Shown here: one piece after another, positions 55,941 to 64,000 of the stretch
How positions within the stretch are numbered: the first letter of the stretch is position 1
Layout of the letters: every line of letters starts with the position of its first letter
DNA from: Pseudomonadota bacterium
GTDB taxonomy: Bacteria > Desulfobacterota > Desulfovibrionia > Desulfovibrionales > Desulfovibrionaceae
DNA length: 64,000 nucleotides
Direction: 5' to 3'
NCBI GenBank assembly: GCA_018822105.1
Contig: JAHJLB010000049.1
Span: 34,807 to 98,806, forward strand
Notes under the pieces: generated by a model
What the model was told of the DNA's origin: nothing
The model's database searches: none
The model's input: the letters and a program-made list of their open reading frames with translations, nothing else
Position numbers and translations under genes: made by a program

Positions 55941-58102
55941 TGGACGGCTGCACGGCCTCCCAACTGGCGGACGCCCTTGGCTGCACCGTCTCCACCCTGC
56001 ACCGCAGGGCGAGCGCGGAGAACTGGCCCTTTGAGGCCAAGCCCGGACGCGGCGGCGGCAAGCTCTTTCCTCTTGCCACACTGCCGGATGCCGTCCGCCT
56101 GGCCCTGGCCAGCGCCGCCAACGCCACCAACGACCACGAGGCCGCCACGCTGAAGTTGCGCCAGGAACTGGCCGCGCGCGCCGCCGAGGGCTCGCGCCAA
56201 GGCGCGCTCTCCGCCTTCGCCGCCCTGCCCGAGCCGCGCAAGCGCCGGGCCGAGGCGCGGGCGCTCATCGCCAGGCTGTGCACAGATTTCCTGGCCACTT
56301 CCGGCCTGCCGCGCCGCCGTGGCACAGAGCTGTTCGCCAGCGACTACAACACCGGCCGCATCACCGCGCCGGACTGGACGCGCGAACAGGTGCCCAGCCT
56401 CTGCGCGGGCAGCATCCGTAACTGGCAGAAGGCGCTTGACCGCGAGGGCCTGGCCCGGCTGGCCGGGAACCATGGCCGCCACCGCCTGGGCACCGGCAAG
56501 ATCGACGGCAACCCGGAGCTGTCCGGGTTCTGCCTGGGCATGCTGAAGACCTACCCGCACAGCCACGCCACGCACCTGCTGGAGGCCATGCGCGCCCGCT
56601 TCGGCGCGGACAAGCTGCCCACCCTGCGCGCCGTGCAGCGCTGGCTGGCCGGGTGGAAGGCGAGAAACGCCCAGCTGTTCACCGCCGTGAAGAATCCGGA
56701 CGCCTGGCGCAGCAAGTACATGGCCGCCGGGGGCGACGCCCTGGGCGCCACGCGCCTGAACCAGCGCTGGGAAATGGACTCCACCAAGGGGGACATGCTG
56801 CTGTCCGACGGCACGCGCCACGTCATCGTGGGCTGCATCGACGTGTATTCCAGACGTTTAACGCTGCACGTCTCGCGCTCCAGCTCGTCCGCCGCCGTGG
56901 CCGCCACCCTGCGCAAGTCGCTCCTGGCCTGGGGCGTGCCCGAGGAAGTGAAGACCGACAACGGCTCGGACTACGTTAGCCGCCACATGACCAGCCTGTT
57001 CCTGGGCCTGAACATCCGCCAGACCCTGTGCGCGCCCTTCCAGCCGCAGCAAAAGCCCTTCATCGAGCGCGTGTTCGGCACCTTCTGCCGCGACCTGGTG
57101 GAGCTGCTGGCGGGCTATGTGGGCCACAGCGTGGCCGAGCGCAAGGACATCGAGGCCCGCCGGAGCTTCTCCCAGCGGCTGATGAAACAGGGCGAGGAAG
57201 CCCTGGAGCTGCGCATGACGCCAGGCGAACTGCAGGACTTCTGCGACCGCTGGACCGAGGACGTATATGCCCGCAAGCCCCATTCCAGCCTGTCCGGCAA
57301 GAGCCCCTGGCAGATGGCAGCCGAATGGCCGCACCCGGTGCAACGCATCCAGGATGAACGCGCGCTCGATGTGCTGCTTCTGCCCGCTCCGGGTGAGGGC
57401 ACCCGTCGCGTGACCAAAAAGGGCATCCGCCTGGACGGCGGCCTGTACGACCACGCGGCCCTTGGCGGCCTGGAAGGCCGCGACGTGCAGGTCAAGCTCG
57501 ACGAGGGCGATGTGGGCGCGATCTACGTGTTCGACCTGGACGGCCCGTTCCTCTGTCGGGCGCTCTGCCCGGAGATCGCGGGCGTCTCCCGCCGCGACGT
57601 GGCCCTGGCCCGCAAGCGCAGGCAACAGGTCGTGATCAACGAGGGCAAGGCCATGCTGCGCCAGGCCGCGAAGAGCGCGGACACCAAGGGCATCGCCCAG
57701 GAGATCCTGGCCGCCCGCAGTGCCGAGGCCGCCCGTGTGCAGGCCCTGCCGCGCCAGGCCGAGGCCTGGGACACCCCGGCCCTGACCGAGGCCGGGATTG
57801 CCGCCCGCGTCACGGACGCCCCCGCCCCCCTGCCGCAGGAGCAGGAGGACCGCCTGAACGCGCAGACCGCAGCCCTGGCAGCCGAAATGTCTGCCGTCCG
57901 GCCCGTGCCGGAGACCATGGAGGTACGCTACGCCCGCGCCCTGCGCCTGGAAAAGACCCTGGCCTGCGGGCTGGCCGTGGACCCCGAGGCCCTGCGCTGG
58001 CTGCACGGCTACCAGAGCACCCCGGAATACCTGGGCTGCCGCAATGTCTACGAGGAATTTGGCGACGAGTGGCTGCCGCAGGCGGCGGGCGCTGGTCTGT
58101 AA
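55937..58102 (+). CDS. MuA-type DDE transposase
   Basis: 721 aa (Mu A is 663), ATG 55937 with GGAGGAGG upstream. N-terminal Mu-type winged-helix DNA-binding domain (about 1-60, TASQLADALGCTVSTLHRRASAENWPF), end-binding domains (about 100-260), then the rve catalytic core with Asp281 (WEMDSTKGD), Asp341 (KTDNGSDY) and Glu377 (PFIERVFGTF), all present. The C-terminal Mu barrel and MuB/ClpX-contact region follow. It should cut and join element ends, aided by the ATPase encoded next. It appears intact. Confidence 0.93.
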   Translation: MMDGCTASQLADALGCTVSTLHRRASAENWPFEAKPGRGGGKLFPLATLPDAVRLALASAANATNDHEAATLKLRQELAARAAEGSRQGALSAFAALPEPRKRRAEARALIARLCTDFLATSGLPRRRGTELFASDYNTGRITAPDWTREQVPSLCAGSIRNWQKALDREGLARLAGNHGRHRLGTGKIDGNPELSGFCLGMLKTYPHSHATHLLEAMRARFGADKLPTLRAVQRWLAGWKARNAQLFTAVKNPDAWRSKYMAAGGDALGATRLNQRWEMDSTKGDMLLSDGTRHVIVGCIDVYSRRLTLHVSRSSSSAAVAATLRKSLLAWGVPEEVKTDNGSDYVSRHMTSLFLGLNIRQTLCAPFQPQQKPFIERVFGTFCRDLVELLAGYVGHSVAERKDIEARRSFSQRLMKQGEEALELRMTPGELQDFCDRWTEDVYARKPHSSLSGKSPWQMAAEWPHPVQRIQDERALDVLLLPAPGEGTRRVTKKGIRLDGGLYDHAALGGLEGRDVQVKLDEGDVGAIYVFDLDGPFLCRALCPEIAGVSRRDVALARKRRQQVVINEGKAMLRQAAKSADTKGIAQEILAARSAEAARVQALPRQAEAWDTPALTEAGIAARVTDAPAPLPQEQEDRLNAQTAALAAEMSAVRPVPETMEVRYARALRLEKTLACGLAVDPEALRWLHGYQSTPEYLGCRNVYEEFGDEWLPQAAGAGL

Positions 58103-58178
58103 ACGGCGCGGCTCCGCCCGGCGTTGGCGCGCCAGGCAGGGCCTTGGGACAAGGATGATGAATCAAACGGAGGGAAAG

Positions 58179-58964
58179 ATGACGAAGCAGAGCGGACAAG
58201 CAGGCGGCCAGAACAACGGCCAGAGCTTTGGCGCGGCAGCAACGGGCACCATCGCGCCCCTGCGCAACGTGGTTCTGTTCTCCGGCCTGGTGGAGCGCGT
58301 CATGGGGCGGCCCTACGGTCTGCCGGGCATGGCCACCTTCCACGGCCGCAGCGGCCTGGGCAAGACCTTTGCGGCCATCTTCGCGGCCAACAAGCACCGC
58401 GCCTACCACATCCAGATCAAGAGCGTGTGGACGCGCAAGCACATGCTGGGCAGCATTCTGGCCGAAATGGGCATCCGCCCGGCGGGCACCATTCCGCAGA
58501 TGATGGACCAGGTGGGCGAGCAGCTCTCGCTCTCCGGCCGCCCGCTGATCGTTGACGAGGCCGACCACCTGCTGGCCAAGGGCATGATCGAGGTGGTGCG
58601 CGACATCTACGAATCCAGCCAGGCCGCCATCATCCTCATCGGCGAGGAAGGCCTGCCGCAGAACCTGGCCCGGTTCGAGCGCGTGCATGGCCGCATGCTC
58701 GACTGGCAGGCCGCCCAGCCCGCCTGCGAGTCCGACGCCCGCGTGCTGGCCCGGCTGTACTGCCCCACGGCCACCGTGGGGGCGGACCTGCTGGCCCGGC
58801 TCCTGGAGGTCAGCGGCGGAAGCGTGCGGCGCATCTGCGTGAACCTGGACCGCGTGCGCGAGTTCGCGGCGGCGGGCGGCCTGAAGGAGATCGGCCTGGC
58901 CGAGTACCAGGGCGAGATCTTCACCGGCAGCCCGGCGGGGGTGCCCCTGCGGAGGTGCGCATGA
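58179..58964 (+). CDS. MuB-type AAA+ target-capture ATPase
   Basis: 261 aa from ATG 58179 (GGAGGG 3-4 bp upstream; ATG 58155 is also in frame). Walker A GRSGLGKTF (about 55-63), Walker B PLIVDEADHLL (about 125), sensor-like IILIGEEGLP. The C-terminal segment GSVRRICVNLDRVREFAA resembles the MuB helical domain. It binds target DNA, stimulates the transposase and gives target immunity. The N-terminal HTH of phage Mu MuB is replaced by a short Gln/Gly-rich stretch, so target choice could differ. Overlaps mom by ATGA. Confidence 0.9.
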   Translation: MTKQSGQAGGQNNGQSFGAAATGTIAPLRNVVLFSGLVERVMGRPYGLPGMATFHGRSGLGKTFAAIFAANKHRAYHIQIKSVWTRKHMLGSILAEMGIRPAGTIPQMMDQVGEQLSLSGRPLIVDEADHLLAKGMIEVVRDIYESSQAAIILIGEEGLPQNLARFERVHGRMLDWQAAQPACESDARVLARLYCPTATVGADLLARLLEVSGGSVRRICVNLDRVREFAAAGGLKEIGLAEYQGEIFTGSPAGVPLRRCA

Positions 58965-59620
58965 GCAGCGCGGGCCGCAAAGGTGTCATCGAGCTGGCCG
59001 CCAAGGGCGGAGCCTACGGCCGCCAGGCCAGGGAGATCATCATCCGCCACCACTACTCCCACCGCATCGTGAACAACTCCTACCTGCACCTGGGCGTGTA
59101 CCTGGCAGGCGAGCTGTGCGGGGTGCTCCAGTTCGGCTACGCGCTGTGCCCGGCGCGGGCGGGCAAGGTGGTGGAGGGCACCGTGCAGGGCCAGTACCTG
59201 GAGCTGAACCGCATGTGGCTGTCCGACGCGGCCCCGCGCAACAGCGAGAGCCGGGCCATATCCCAGGCCATCAAGTACATCCGCCGGGCCATGCCCACAG
59301 TGGCCTGGGTGCAGAGCTTCGCCGACGAGCGTTGCGGCCGCTGGGGCGTGGTCTACCAGGCCGCCAACTTCCTGTACTGCGGCCACCACGTGACGGAGTT
59401 CTATGAGCTGGACGGGGAGACGTACCACAAGATGCTGCTGACGGCGCACCTCAAGGGCGGCCAGCGCGGAGAACACTTGAGGCAGAACCTACACCGGGCC
59501 GTATGCCGAAGCCTGCGGCAGTTCCGGTATGTGTACTTCCTGAAGCGTGATTGGATGGCCCGCCTGCGGCTGCCAGCGCGGCCCTATTTGAAGCCGGAGG
59601 GGATATATGCAAGGAGTTAA
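58961..59620 (+). CDS. mom: Mom-type DNA-modification protein (adenine methylcarbamoylation family)
   Basis: 219 aa, ATG 58961 with GGAGG 5 bp upstream. Family motifs: IIIRHHYSHRIVNNSYLHLGVY, LCGVLQFGYAL, LELNRMWLSDAAPRNSESRAIS, WVQSFADERCGRWGVVYQAANF, FYELDGETYH, RQFRYVYFLKRDW, LRLPARPYLKPE. Mu Mom converts adenines in phage DNA to a modified form that blocks host restriction. In Mu, mom is a late, tightly controlled gene at the right end and needs Com; here it overlaps the MuB gene in the early operon and no com is seen. Its 3' end appears remodelled by a 385-bp insertion. Confidence 0.9.
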   Translation: MSSAGRKGVIELAAKGGAYGRQAREIIIRHHYSHRIVNNSYLHLGVYLAGELCGVLQFGYALCPARAGKVVEGTVQGQYLELNRMWLSDAAPRNSESRAISQAIKYIRRAMPTVAWVQSFADERCGRWGVVYQAANFLYCGHHVTEFYELDGETYHKMLLTAHLKGGQRGEHLRQNLHRAVCRSLRQFRYVYFLKRDWMARLRLPARPYLKPEGIYARS

Positions 59621-59988
59621 GGTCAGTAATATGGATTCAGGACATTGTTAATAGCTTCTGCCACTTCTTCTTGGTTGTGTTTGGATGTCGACTCAAACCT
59701 CGCGATGAGCATTTTGACAACTCCATCAACTGATCCGAAGTCTTGAGGAATTGAACGGCCAATAGTCAACGTTCCCCGTGGCCCTCCCCTTGGGTGGATT
59801 GTGACCGTTTCGCCCATGATCTCAAATGAAACGTCGTCACCATGGTCAAGTATGTTTTGCACAGACAGTCCCCACCCTTCTCGCAGAAAAAAGTAGTACT
59901 CCGGCATAGGTTTCCTCCGAGCTTCAACTTTGGATAGCCTGAGCGTAGATATTTGTAAACACATGGGGGGGCAGCTAGACGGAGGGGA
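59596..59988. repeat. Segment bounded by 8-bp direct repeats at the 3' end of mom
   Basis: GGAGGGGA occurs at 59596-59603 and 59981-59988. Sequence right of the second copy (TTCGCAC...GCGCGTAGCAAAG) matches what directly follows the mom remnant near 50660-50680. So 59604-59988 looks like an insertion that split an ancestral mom 3' end and brought in a 94-aa gene. Confidence 0.55.
59623..59907 (-). CDS. 94-aa hypothetical protein in an inserted segment
   Basis: ATG 59907 with GGAGG 6 bp upstream; the stop is 2 bp from the convergent mom stop. Small soluble protein: an alternating strand-like first half (YYFFLREGWGLSVQN, VSFEIMGETVTIHPRGG) and a helical second half (VDGVVKMLIARFESTSKHNQEEVAEAINNVL). 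No family recognised. Its base composition is AT-richer than mom. Enclosed by the GGAGGGGA repeats. Confidence 0.6.
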   Translation of the reverse strand: MPEYYFFLREGWGLSVQNILDHGDDVSFEIMGETVTIHPRGGPRGTLTIGRSIPQDFGSVDGVVKMLIARFESTSKHNQEEVAEAINNVLNPYY

Positions 59989-60047
59989 GTTCGCACGCGC
60001 GCGTAGCAAAGTCCACGCCTGGAGATGAGAGCCCCCGGTGACGCCGA

Positions 60048-60086
60048 GCAAAACTAAGCGTCGCCGGGGGCAAAACTAAGCGTCGC
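60048..60086. repeat. 22-bp-period direct repeat pair, copy B (putative transposon end)
   Basis: GCAAAACTAAGCGTCGC at 60048-60064 and again, identical, at 60070-60086: exactly 22 bp apart, preceded by CCCCCGGTGACGC. It lies 76 bp downstream of the tRNA-Ala copy B 3' end (60162) and beyond its terminator. Same layout as copies L and A, but a different core. Confidence 0.7.
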
Positions 60087-60118
60087 GCTACAGTGGTGGC
60101 ACAAAATCCAAAGGAAAA

Positions 60119-60151
60119 GAAAAAGGGTCTACGGATTAAGTCCGTAAACCC
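60119..60151 (-). terminator. Terminator of tRNA-Ala copy B
   Basis: Minus-strand stem GGGTTTACGGA/TCCGTAGACCC with a CTTAA loop, then a T-run. It differs from copy A's stem at paired positions while keeping base pairing. Confidence 0.85.
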
Positions 60152-60161
60152 TTGATCTTTC

Positions 60162-60237
<76 letters not shown>

Positions 60238-60254
60238 ACGTCGTTGGGAAGGCC

Positions 60255-60284
60255 TGTCTAGCCAAGAGGGGCCTGTCTTGTCAA
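60255..60284 (-). promoter_or_regulatory. Promoter of tRNA-Ala copy B
   Basis: Minus strand TTGACA (60284-60279), 18-bp spacer, TAGACA (60260-60255). Same -35 and -10 hexamers as copy A, but a different spacer sequence. Confidence 0.8.
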
Positions 60285-60408
60285 CGGGAAATTGAAAATT
60301 CCCGTAAATTTAGCCCCGGCTGCGGAGCCGTTGCTTCCGCGCTGGCTTTCGCGTAATTGTTTGCCGCAACCGGGAAAGTCCCGGAACACCTGCAACACCG
60401 GATGTCCA

Positions 60409-61409
60409 ATGTCCCGCATGCTCCTGCGCATCCTAACCAAGCTCGCCTGGGTGGCCGTGGTCTTTTTCGGCATCACGGTCATCAGCTTCTGGGTCATCCA
60501 CCTGGCGCCGGGCAAGCCCACGGACATGCAGACCACGCTCAACCCCGGCGCCTCGGCCGTGGCGCGCGAGCGCCTGGAGAAGCTCTACGGCCTGGACCAG
60601 CCCATATACGTGCAGTACGGCCAGTGGGTCGGGCGCATGGCCCGGCTGGATTTCGGCCGCTCCATGTCCGGCGACTCCCGCCCGGTCTGGGACAAGATCG
60701 CCGAGCGCCTGCCCCTGACCTTCGGCATGAACATCGTCTCGCTCATCCTGACCCTGGCCGTGGCCATCCCCATCGGGGTGCGGGCGGCCTGGCGCCAGGG
60801 CGGGGCCTTTGACCGCATCTCCACGGTCATCGTCTTCGCGGGCTTCGCCATGCCCAGCTTCTGGCTGGCGCTGCTGCTCATGCTGCTTTTGGGCATCACG
60901 TGGCCCATCCTGCCCATCTCCGGGCTCACGTCCCTGGGCTTCGACTCGCTCTCCGCCGGGGGCAAGGTCTGGGACGTCTGCCGCCATCTGGCCCTGCCGG
61001 TGTTCCTGTACACCTTCGGCAGCCTGGCCGGCATGTCGCGCTTCATGCGCACCAGCATGCTCGAGGTGCTGCGCCAGGACTACATCCTCACCGCCCGGGC
61101 CAAGGGCCTGCCGGCGCGCACGGTCATCTTCCGCCACGCCCTGCGCAACGCGCTTTTGCCCGTCATCACCATCCTGGGCCTGTCCGTGCCGGGCTTGATC
61201 GGCGGCAGCGTCATCATCGAATCCATCTTCGCCCTGCCGGGCCTGGGCCAGCTCTTCTACCAGGCCGTCATGAGCCGCGACTACCCGCTGATAATGGGCA
61301 GCCTGGTGCTCGGCGCGGTGCTGACGCTCCTCGGCAACATCCTGGCCGACGTGGGCTACGGCCTGGCCGACCCGCGCATCCGCCACTCCGGCCAGAACGG
61401 GGGCCGCTC

Positions 61410-61413
<4 letters not shown>
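60409..61413 (+). CDS. Dipeptide/oligopeptide ABC transporter permease (DppB/OppB family)
   Basis: 334 aa from ATG 60409 (ATG 60418 alternative; no strong ribosome-binding site). Six membrane helices; N-terminal LLRILTKLAWVAVVFFGITVISFWVIHLAPG is the DppB/OppB hallmark; the large periplasmic loop carries RLEKLYGLDQPIYVQYGQW; the EAA loop is LEVLRQDYILTARAKGLPARTVIFRHALRNALLPVI. It pairs with the next gene's product. Binding protein and ATPases are not in the window. Confidence 0.92.
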
Positions 61414-62270
<857 letters not shown>

Positions 62271-62277
62271 GGCGCGC

Positions 62278-62928
62278 ATGGCTGAACTGATCTCCGAGCC
62301 AATCGCCGAGCGCGTCCGCTACCCCGAATTTGAGGCCAGGCACCCCTGGCTTGCGCGCCTGCTCGACGCCTACCACATCTCGGACACGGCCACGCGCGCG
62401 GACCTGGAGCGCGAGACGGCAAAACGGGGCGTTCCCGTGGCCTGCGGGCCGGGGTGTTGCAACTGCTGCATCGACCAGTGCATTCCGGTGACCGAGTTCG
62501 AGGTGCTGGGCATCTGGTGGTATGCCTCCGAGATCCTGGAAGGAGAGGTCCGGGCCGCGCTGATGCAGCGCCTGCTGGGCTTTGGGCAGATCGGGGAGTG
62601 CGCCTTCCTGGTGGCTGGCCGCTGCTCGGTCTATGCGCTCCGGCCCTTTGTCTGCCGCCAGTACCATGTGTTCAGCCGGCCCTGCGCGCCGGGGGAGAAC
62701 GTCTCCGAGACCCGCAACCGCGACATGTTCCGGGGCGCCCAGGACAGCGGGCGCGAGCTGGCCTGGCAGATCATCCCGCTGTACGGTGTGGCCGAGGAAA
62801 ACGTTGATTGGCTCTTCGAGAGCGGCTATGTGTCGCGAAAGGGAAAACATTTGCACACCTTGCCCCTGGACAACATCGTCATGCACATGAAGACCACCGC
62901 CCACCGCAAAAAGGCCCGCAATGCTTGA
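62278..62928 (+). CDS. YkgJ-family cysteine cluster protein
   Basis: 216 aa, ATG 62278. Cysteine motif CGPGCCNCCIDQC followed by GRCSVYALRPFVCRQYHVFSRPC is the YkgJ/CxxCxxCC cluster, predicted to bind zinc or an iron-sulfur centre. Function of the family is unknown. Overlaps the start of recN by 8 bp, so the two are probably cotranslated. Confidence 0.82.
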   Translation: MAELISEPIAERVRYPEFEARHPWLARLLDAYHISDTATRADLERETAKRGVPVACGPGCCNCCIDQCIPVTEFEVLGIWWYASEILEGEVRAALMQRLLGFGQIGECAFLVAGRCSVYALRPFVCRQYHVFSRPCAPGENVSETRNRDMFRGAQDSGRELAWQIIPLYGVAEENVDWLFESGYVSRKGKHLHTLPLDNIVMHMKTTAHRKKARNA

Positions 62929-64000
62929 GCTCCTGCGCATCCGCGACCTGGCGCTCATCGAGGACGCCGAGCTGGAGTTCGCGCCGGGCATGAACGCCCT
63001 CACCGGGGAGACCGGCGCGGGCAAGAGCTTCATCGTGCGCGCCATCGATTTCCTCACCGGCGAGCCCATGAGCGCCGACCTGGTGCGCCCGGGCAAGGAC
63101 AAGGCCGTGGTGGAGGCCGTGTTCATGGTGCCGGAGGGCTCGGACTGGGCCGGGAACAACGGCGGCGAGCTCATCATCCGCCGTGAGCTCTCGGCGGACA
63201 CGGGCCGCAGCCGCGTCTTCGTCAATGACCGCCTGGGCTCCCTGGAGACCCTGCGCGAGCTGCGCGCCGGCCTGGTGCTGCACACCAGCCAGCACGGCCA
63301 GCAGAAGCTTTTGCAGCCCGCGCACCAGGCGCGCATCCTCGACGCCTTCCTGCCCGAGCCCTCGGTGCTGGCCGGGCGCGACGCGGCGCTCTCCGCCGTC
63401 AGGGATGTGCAGGCCGCGCGGGAGGCCCTGGCCGCCCGGGTGGCCGACCTCTCGCGCCAGCGCGAGTTCCTGGAGTTCCAGCGCGCGGAGATCGCCAAGG
63501 TGGCCCCGCAGCCCGGCGAGGAGGACGAGCTCCTGGCGCGGAAGGCGGGCCTCAAGGACCGCGAGCGCCTGGAGGAGGCGCGCGGCCGCGCCCTGAACGC
63601 CCTGCTGGGCGAGGCCCCGCTGGCCGCCCTGGTGGGCGAGCTGTCGCGCGCGCTCAGCCAGCTGTCCGCCTTTGACCCTGCCTTCGAGCAGGACAAGGAC
63701 CAGGCCGAGGACTTCCGGCACCAGCTGGCGAGCCTGGAGTCGCGCATCCGCCGCCTTGCCGCCGCCGAGGGCGCGGACGACATTGAGGCCATCGAGGCCC
63801 GGCTGTTCGAGCTGGCCAAGCTCAAGCGCAAGCTGGGCAAGGGCCTGGACGAGATCGTGGACCTGGGCCGGAAGGTGGAGGAGAACCTCTCGTTCCTCGA
63901 CTCCTGCGCCCTGGACGAGCGCCGCCTGGAGCGCGACGAGGCCGCCGCCGCCGCTGCGCTGGGCCTGGCCCTCGACGCGCTCAACGCCGCCCGCGCGGCC
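62921..64000 (+). CDS. recN: DNA repair protein RecN (3' end off window)
   Basis: 360 codons seen from ATG 62921. SMC-like ATPase N-terminus: LLRIRDLALIEDAELEFAPGMNALTGETGAGKSFIVRAI, with Walker A GETGAGKS. The QHGQQKLLQPAHQARILDAFL segment follows, then a long coiled coil rich in Glu/Arg/Ala. RecN helps hold broken DNA ends in double-strand-break repair. The C-terminal ATPase half lies beyond the window. Confidence 0.93.
   Translation, partial: MLELLRIRDLALIEDAELEFAPGMNALTGETGAGKSFIVRAIDFLTGEPMSADLVRPGKDKAVVEAVFMVPEGSDWAGNNGGELIIRRELSADTGRSRVFVNDRLGSLETLRELRAGLVLHTSQHGQQKLLQPAHQARILDAFLPEPSVLAGRDAALSAVRDVQAAREALAARVADLSRQREFLEFQRAEIAKVAPQPGEEDELLARKAGLKDRERLEEARGRALNALLGEAPLAALVGELSRALSQLSAFDPAFEQDKDQAEDFRHQLASLESRIRRLAAAEGADDIEAIEARLFELAKLKRKLGKGLDEIVDLGRKVEENLSFLDSCALDERRLERDEAAAAAALGLALDALNAARAA

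Larger units (their letters stand above)
53788..60110. mobile_element. Compact Mu-like transposable element (repressor-lipoprotein / ner-like-A-B-mom)
   Basis: Gene order repressor (leftward), operators, small HTH genes, MuA, MuB and mom (rightward) copies the early block plus mom of phage Mu. No gam, structural, lysis or packaging genes are present, so it is a defective prophage or a plasmid-sized transposon. Right end placed just past the 22-bp repeats at 60048-60086. The left end is not located; the hypothetical genes at 51.2-53.3 kb may be inside it. Confidence 0.6.

Noticed and set aside
50944..60161. Classical integrase-type island (tyrosine recombinase) using tRNA-Ala as attachment site
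   Set aside because: No integrase or excisionase gene is seen, and full tRNA units rather than 3'-end repeats flank the region.

Overview
The window looks like chromosome of a high-GC, anaerobic, Desulfovibrio-like deltaproteobacterium. This is inferred from gene content: a periplasmic CbiK-type chelatase, a FdhB-like iron-sulfur subunit, TauE/SafE with stress genes, a Lon protease carrying a receiver domain, and many PAS kinases. No rRNA or marker gene fixes the species.

Left core (1-20.1 kb). A chorismate mutase/EPSP-synthase-fold gene runs leftward off the window. A full branched-chain amino-acid ABC transporter follows (livG-K-H-M-F), then a 9-PAS hybrid histidine kinase with an amino-acid-binding-type periplasmic domain. 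Next come a kinase/sigma54-activator pair, a convergent Lon protease with a receiver domain inserted before its AAA+ domain, and a stress/exporter operon (58-aa protein, Usp-like protein, small membrane protein, TauE). The lon/stress intergenic region carries two TGTTGC-N5-GCAACA palindromes.

Accessory region A (about 20.4-50.9 kb). It begins at a decayed tRNA-Ala remnant and ends at an intact tRNA-Ala(GGC). It holds: (i) a cobalamin riboswitch with terminator upstream of a periplasmic CbiK-like chelatase and a binding protein; (ii) exbD/exbB/tonB with a DrrAB-like ABC pair; (iii) a BtuFCD/FecBCD-type importer, a TonB-dependent receptor, a CobN-like large chelatase subunit and ChlI/ChlD-like AAA+ subunits; (iv) a leftward operon of a 2-hydroxyacyl-CoA dehydratase/double-cubane-type protein, its ATPase activase, an NMT1/SsuA-type importer and a YedF protein; (v) mop plus a phosphate-type ABC transporter with fused permeases; (vi) a formate dehydrogenase beta subunit and a truncated alpha subunit fused by recombination to a fragment of a Mu-like mom gene.

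Accessory region B (50.9-60.2 kb). It lies between two complete tRNA-Ala(GGC) units, each with its own promoter and terminator. It carries AT-richer hypothetical genes, then a Mu-like early block: S24 repressor with a companion lipoprotein, operators, small HTH genes, a MuA-type DDE transposase, a MuB-type ATPase and a Mom-type DNA-modification gene. No structural phage genes are present. Downstream of each of the three tRNA-Ala copies lies a pair of direct repeats with an exact 22-bp period. I read these as transposase-binding ends of Mu-like elements that settle beside tRNA-Ala.

Right core (60.4-64 kb). Dipeptide/oligopeptide permeases, a YkgJ-type cysteine-cluster protein and the start of recN resume ordinary chromosome.
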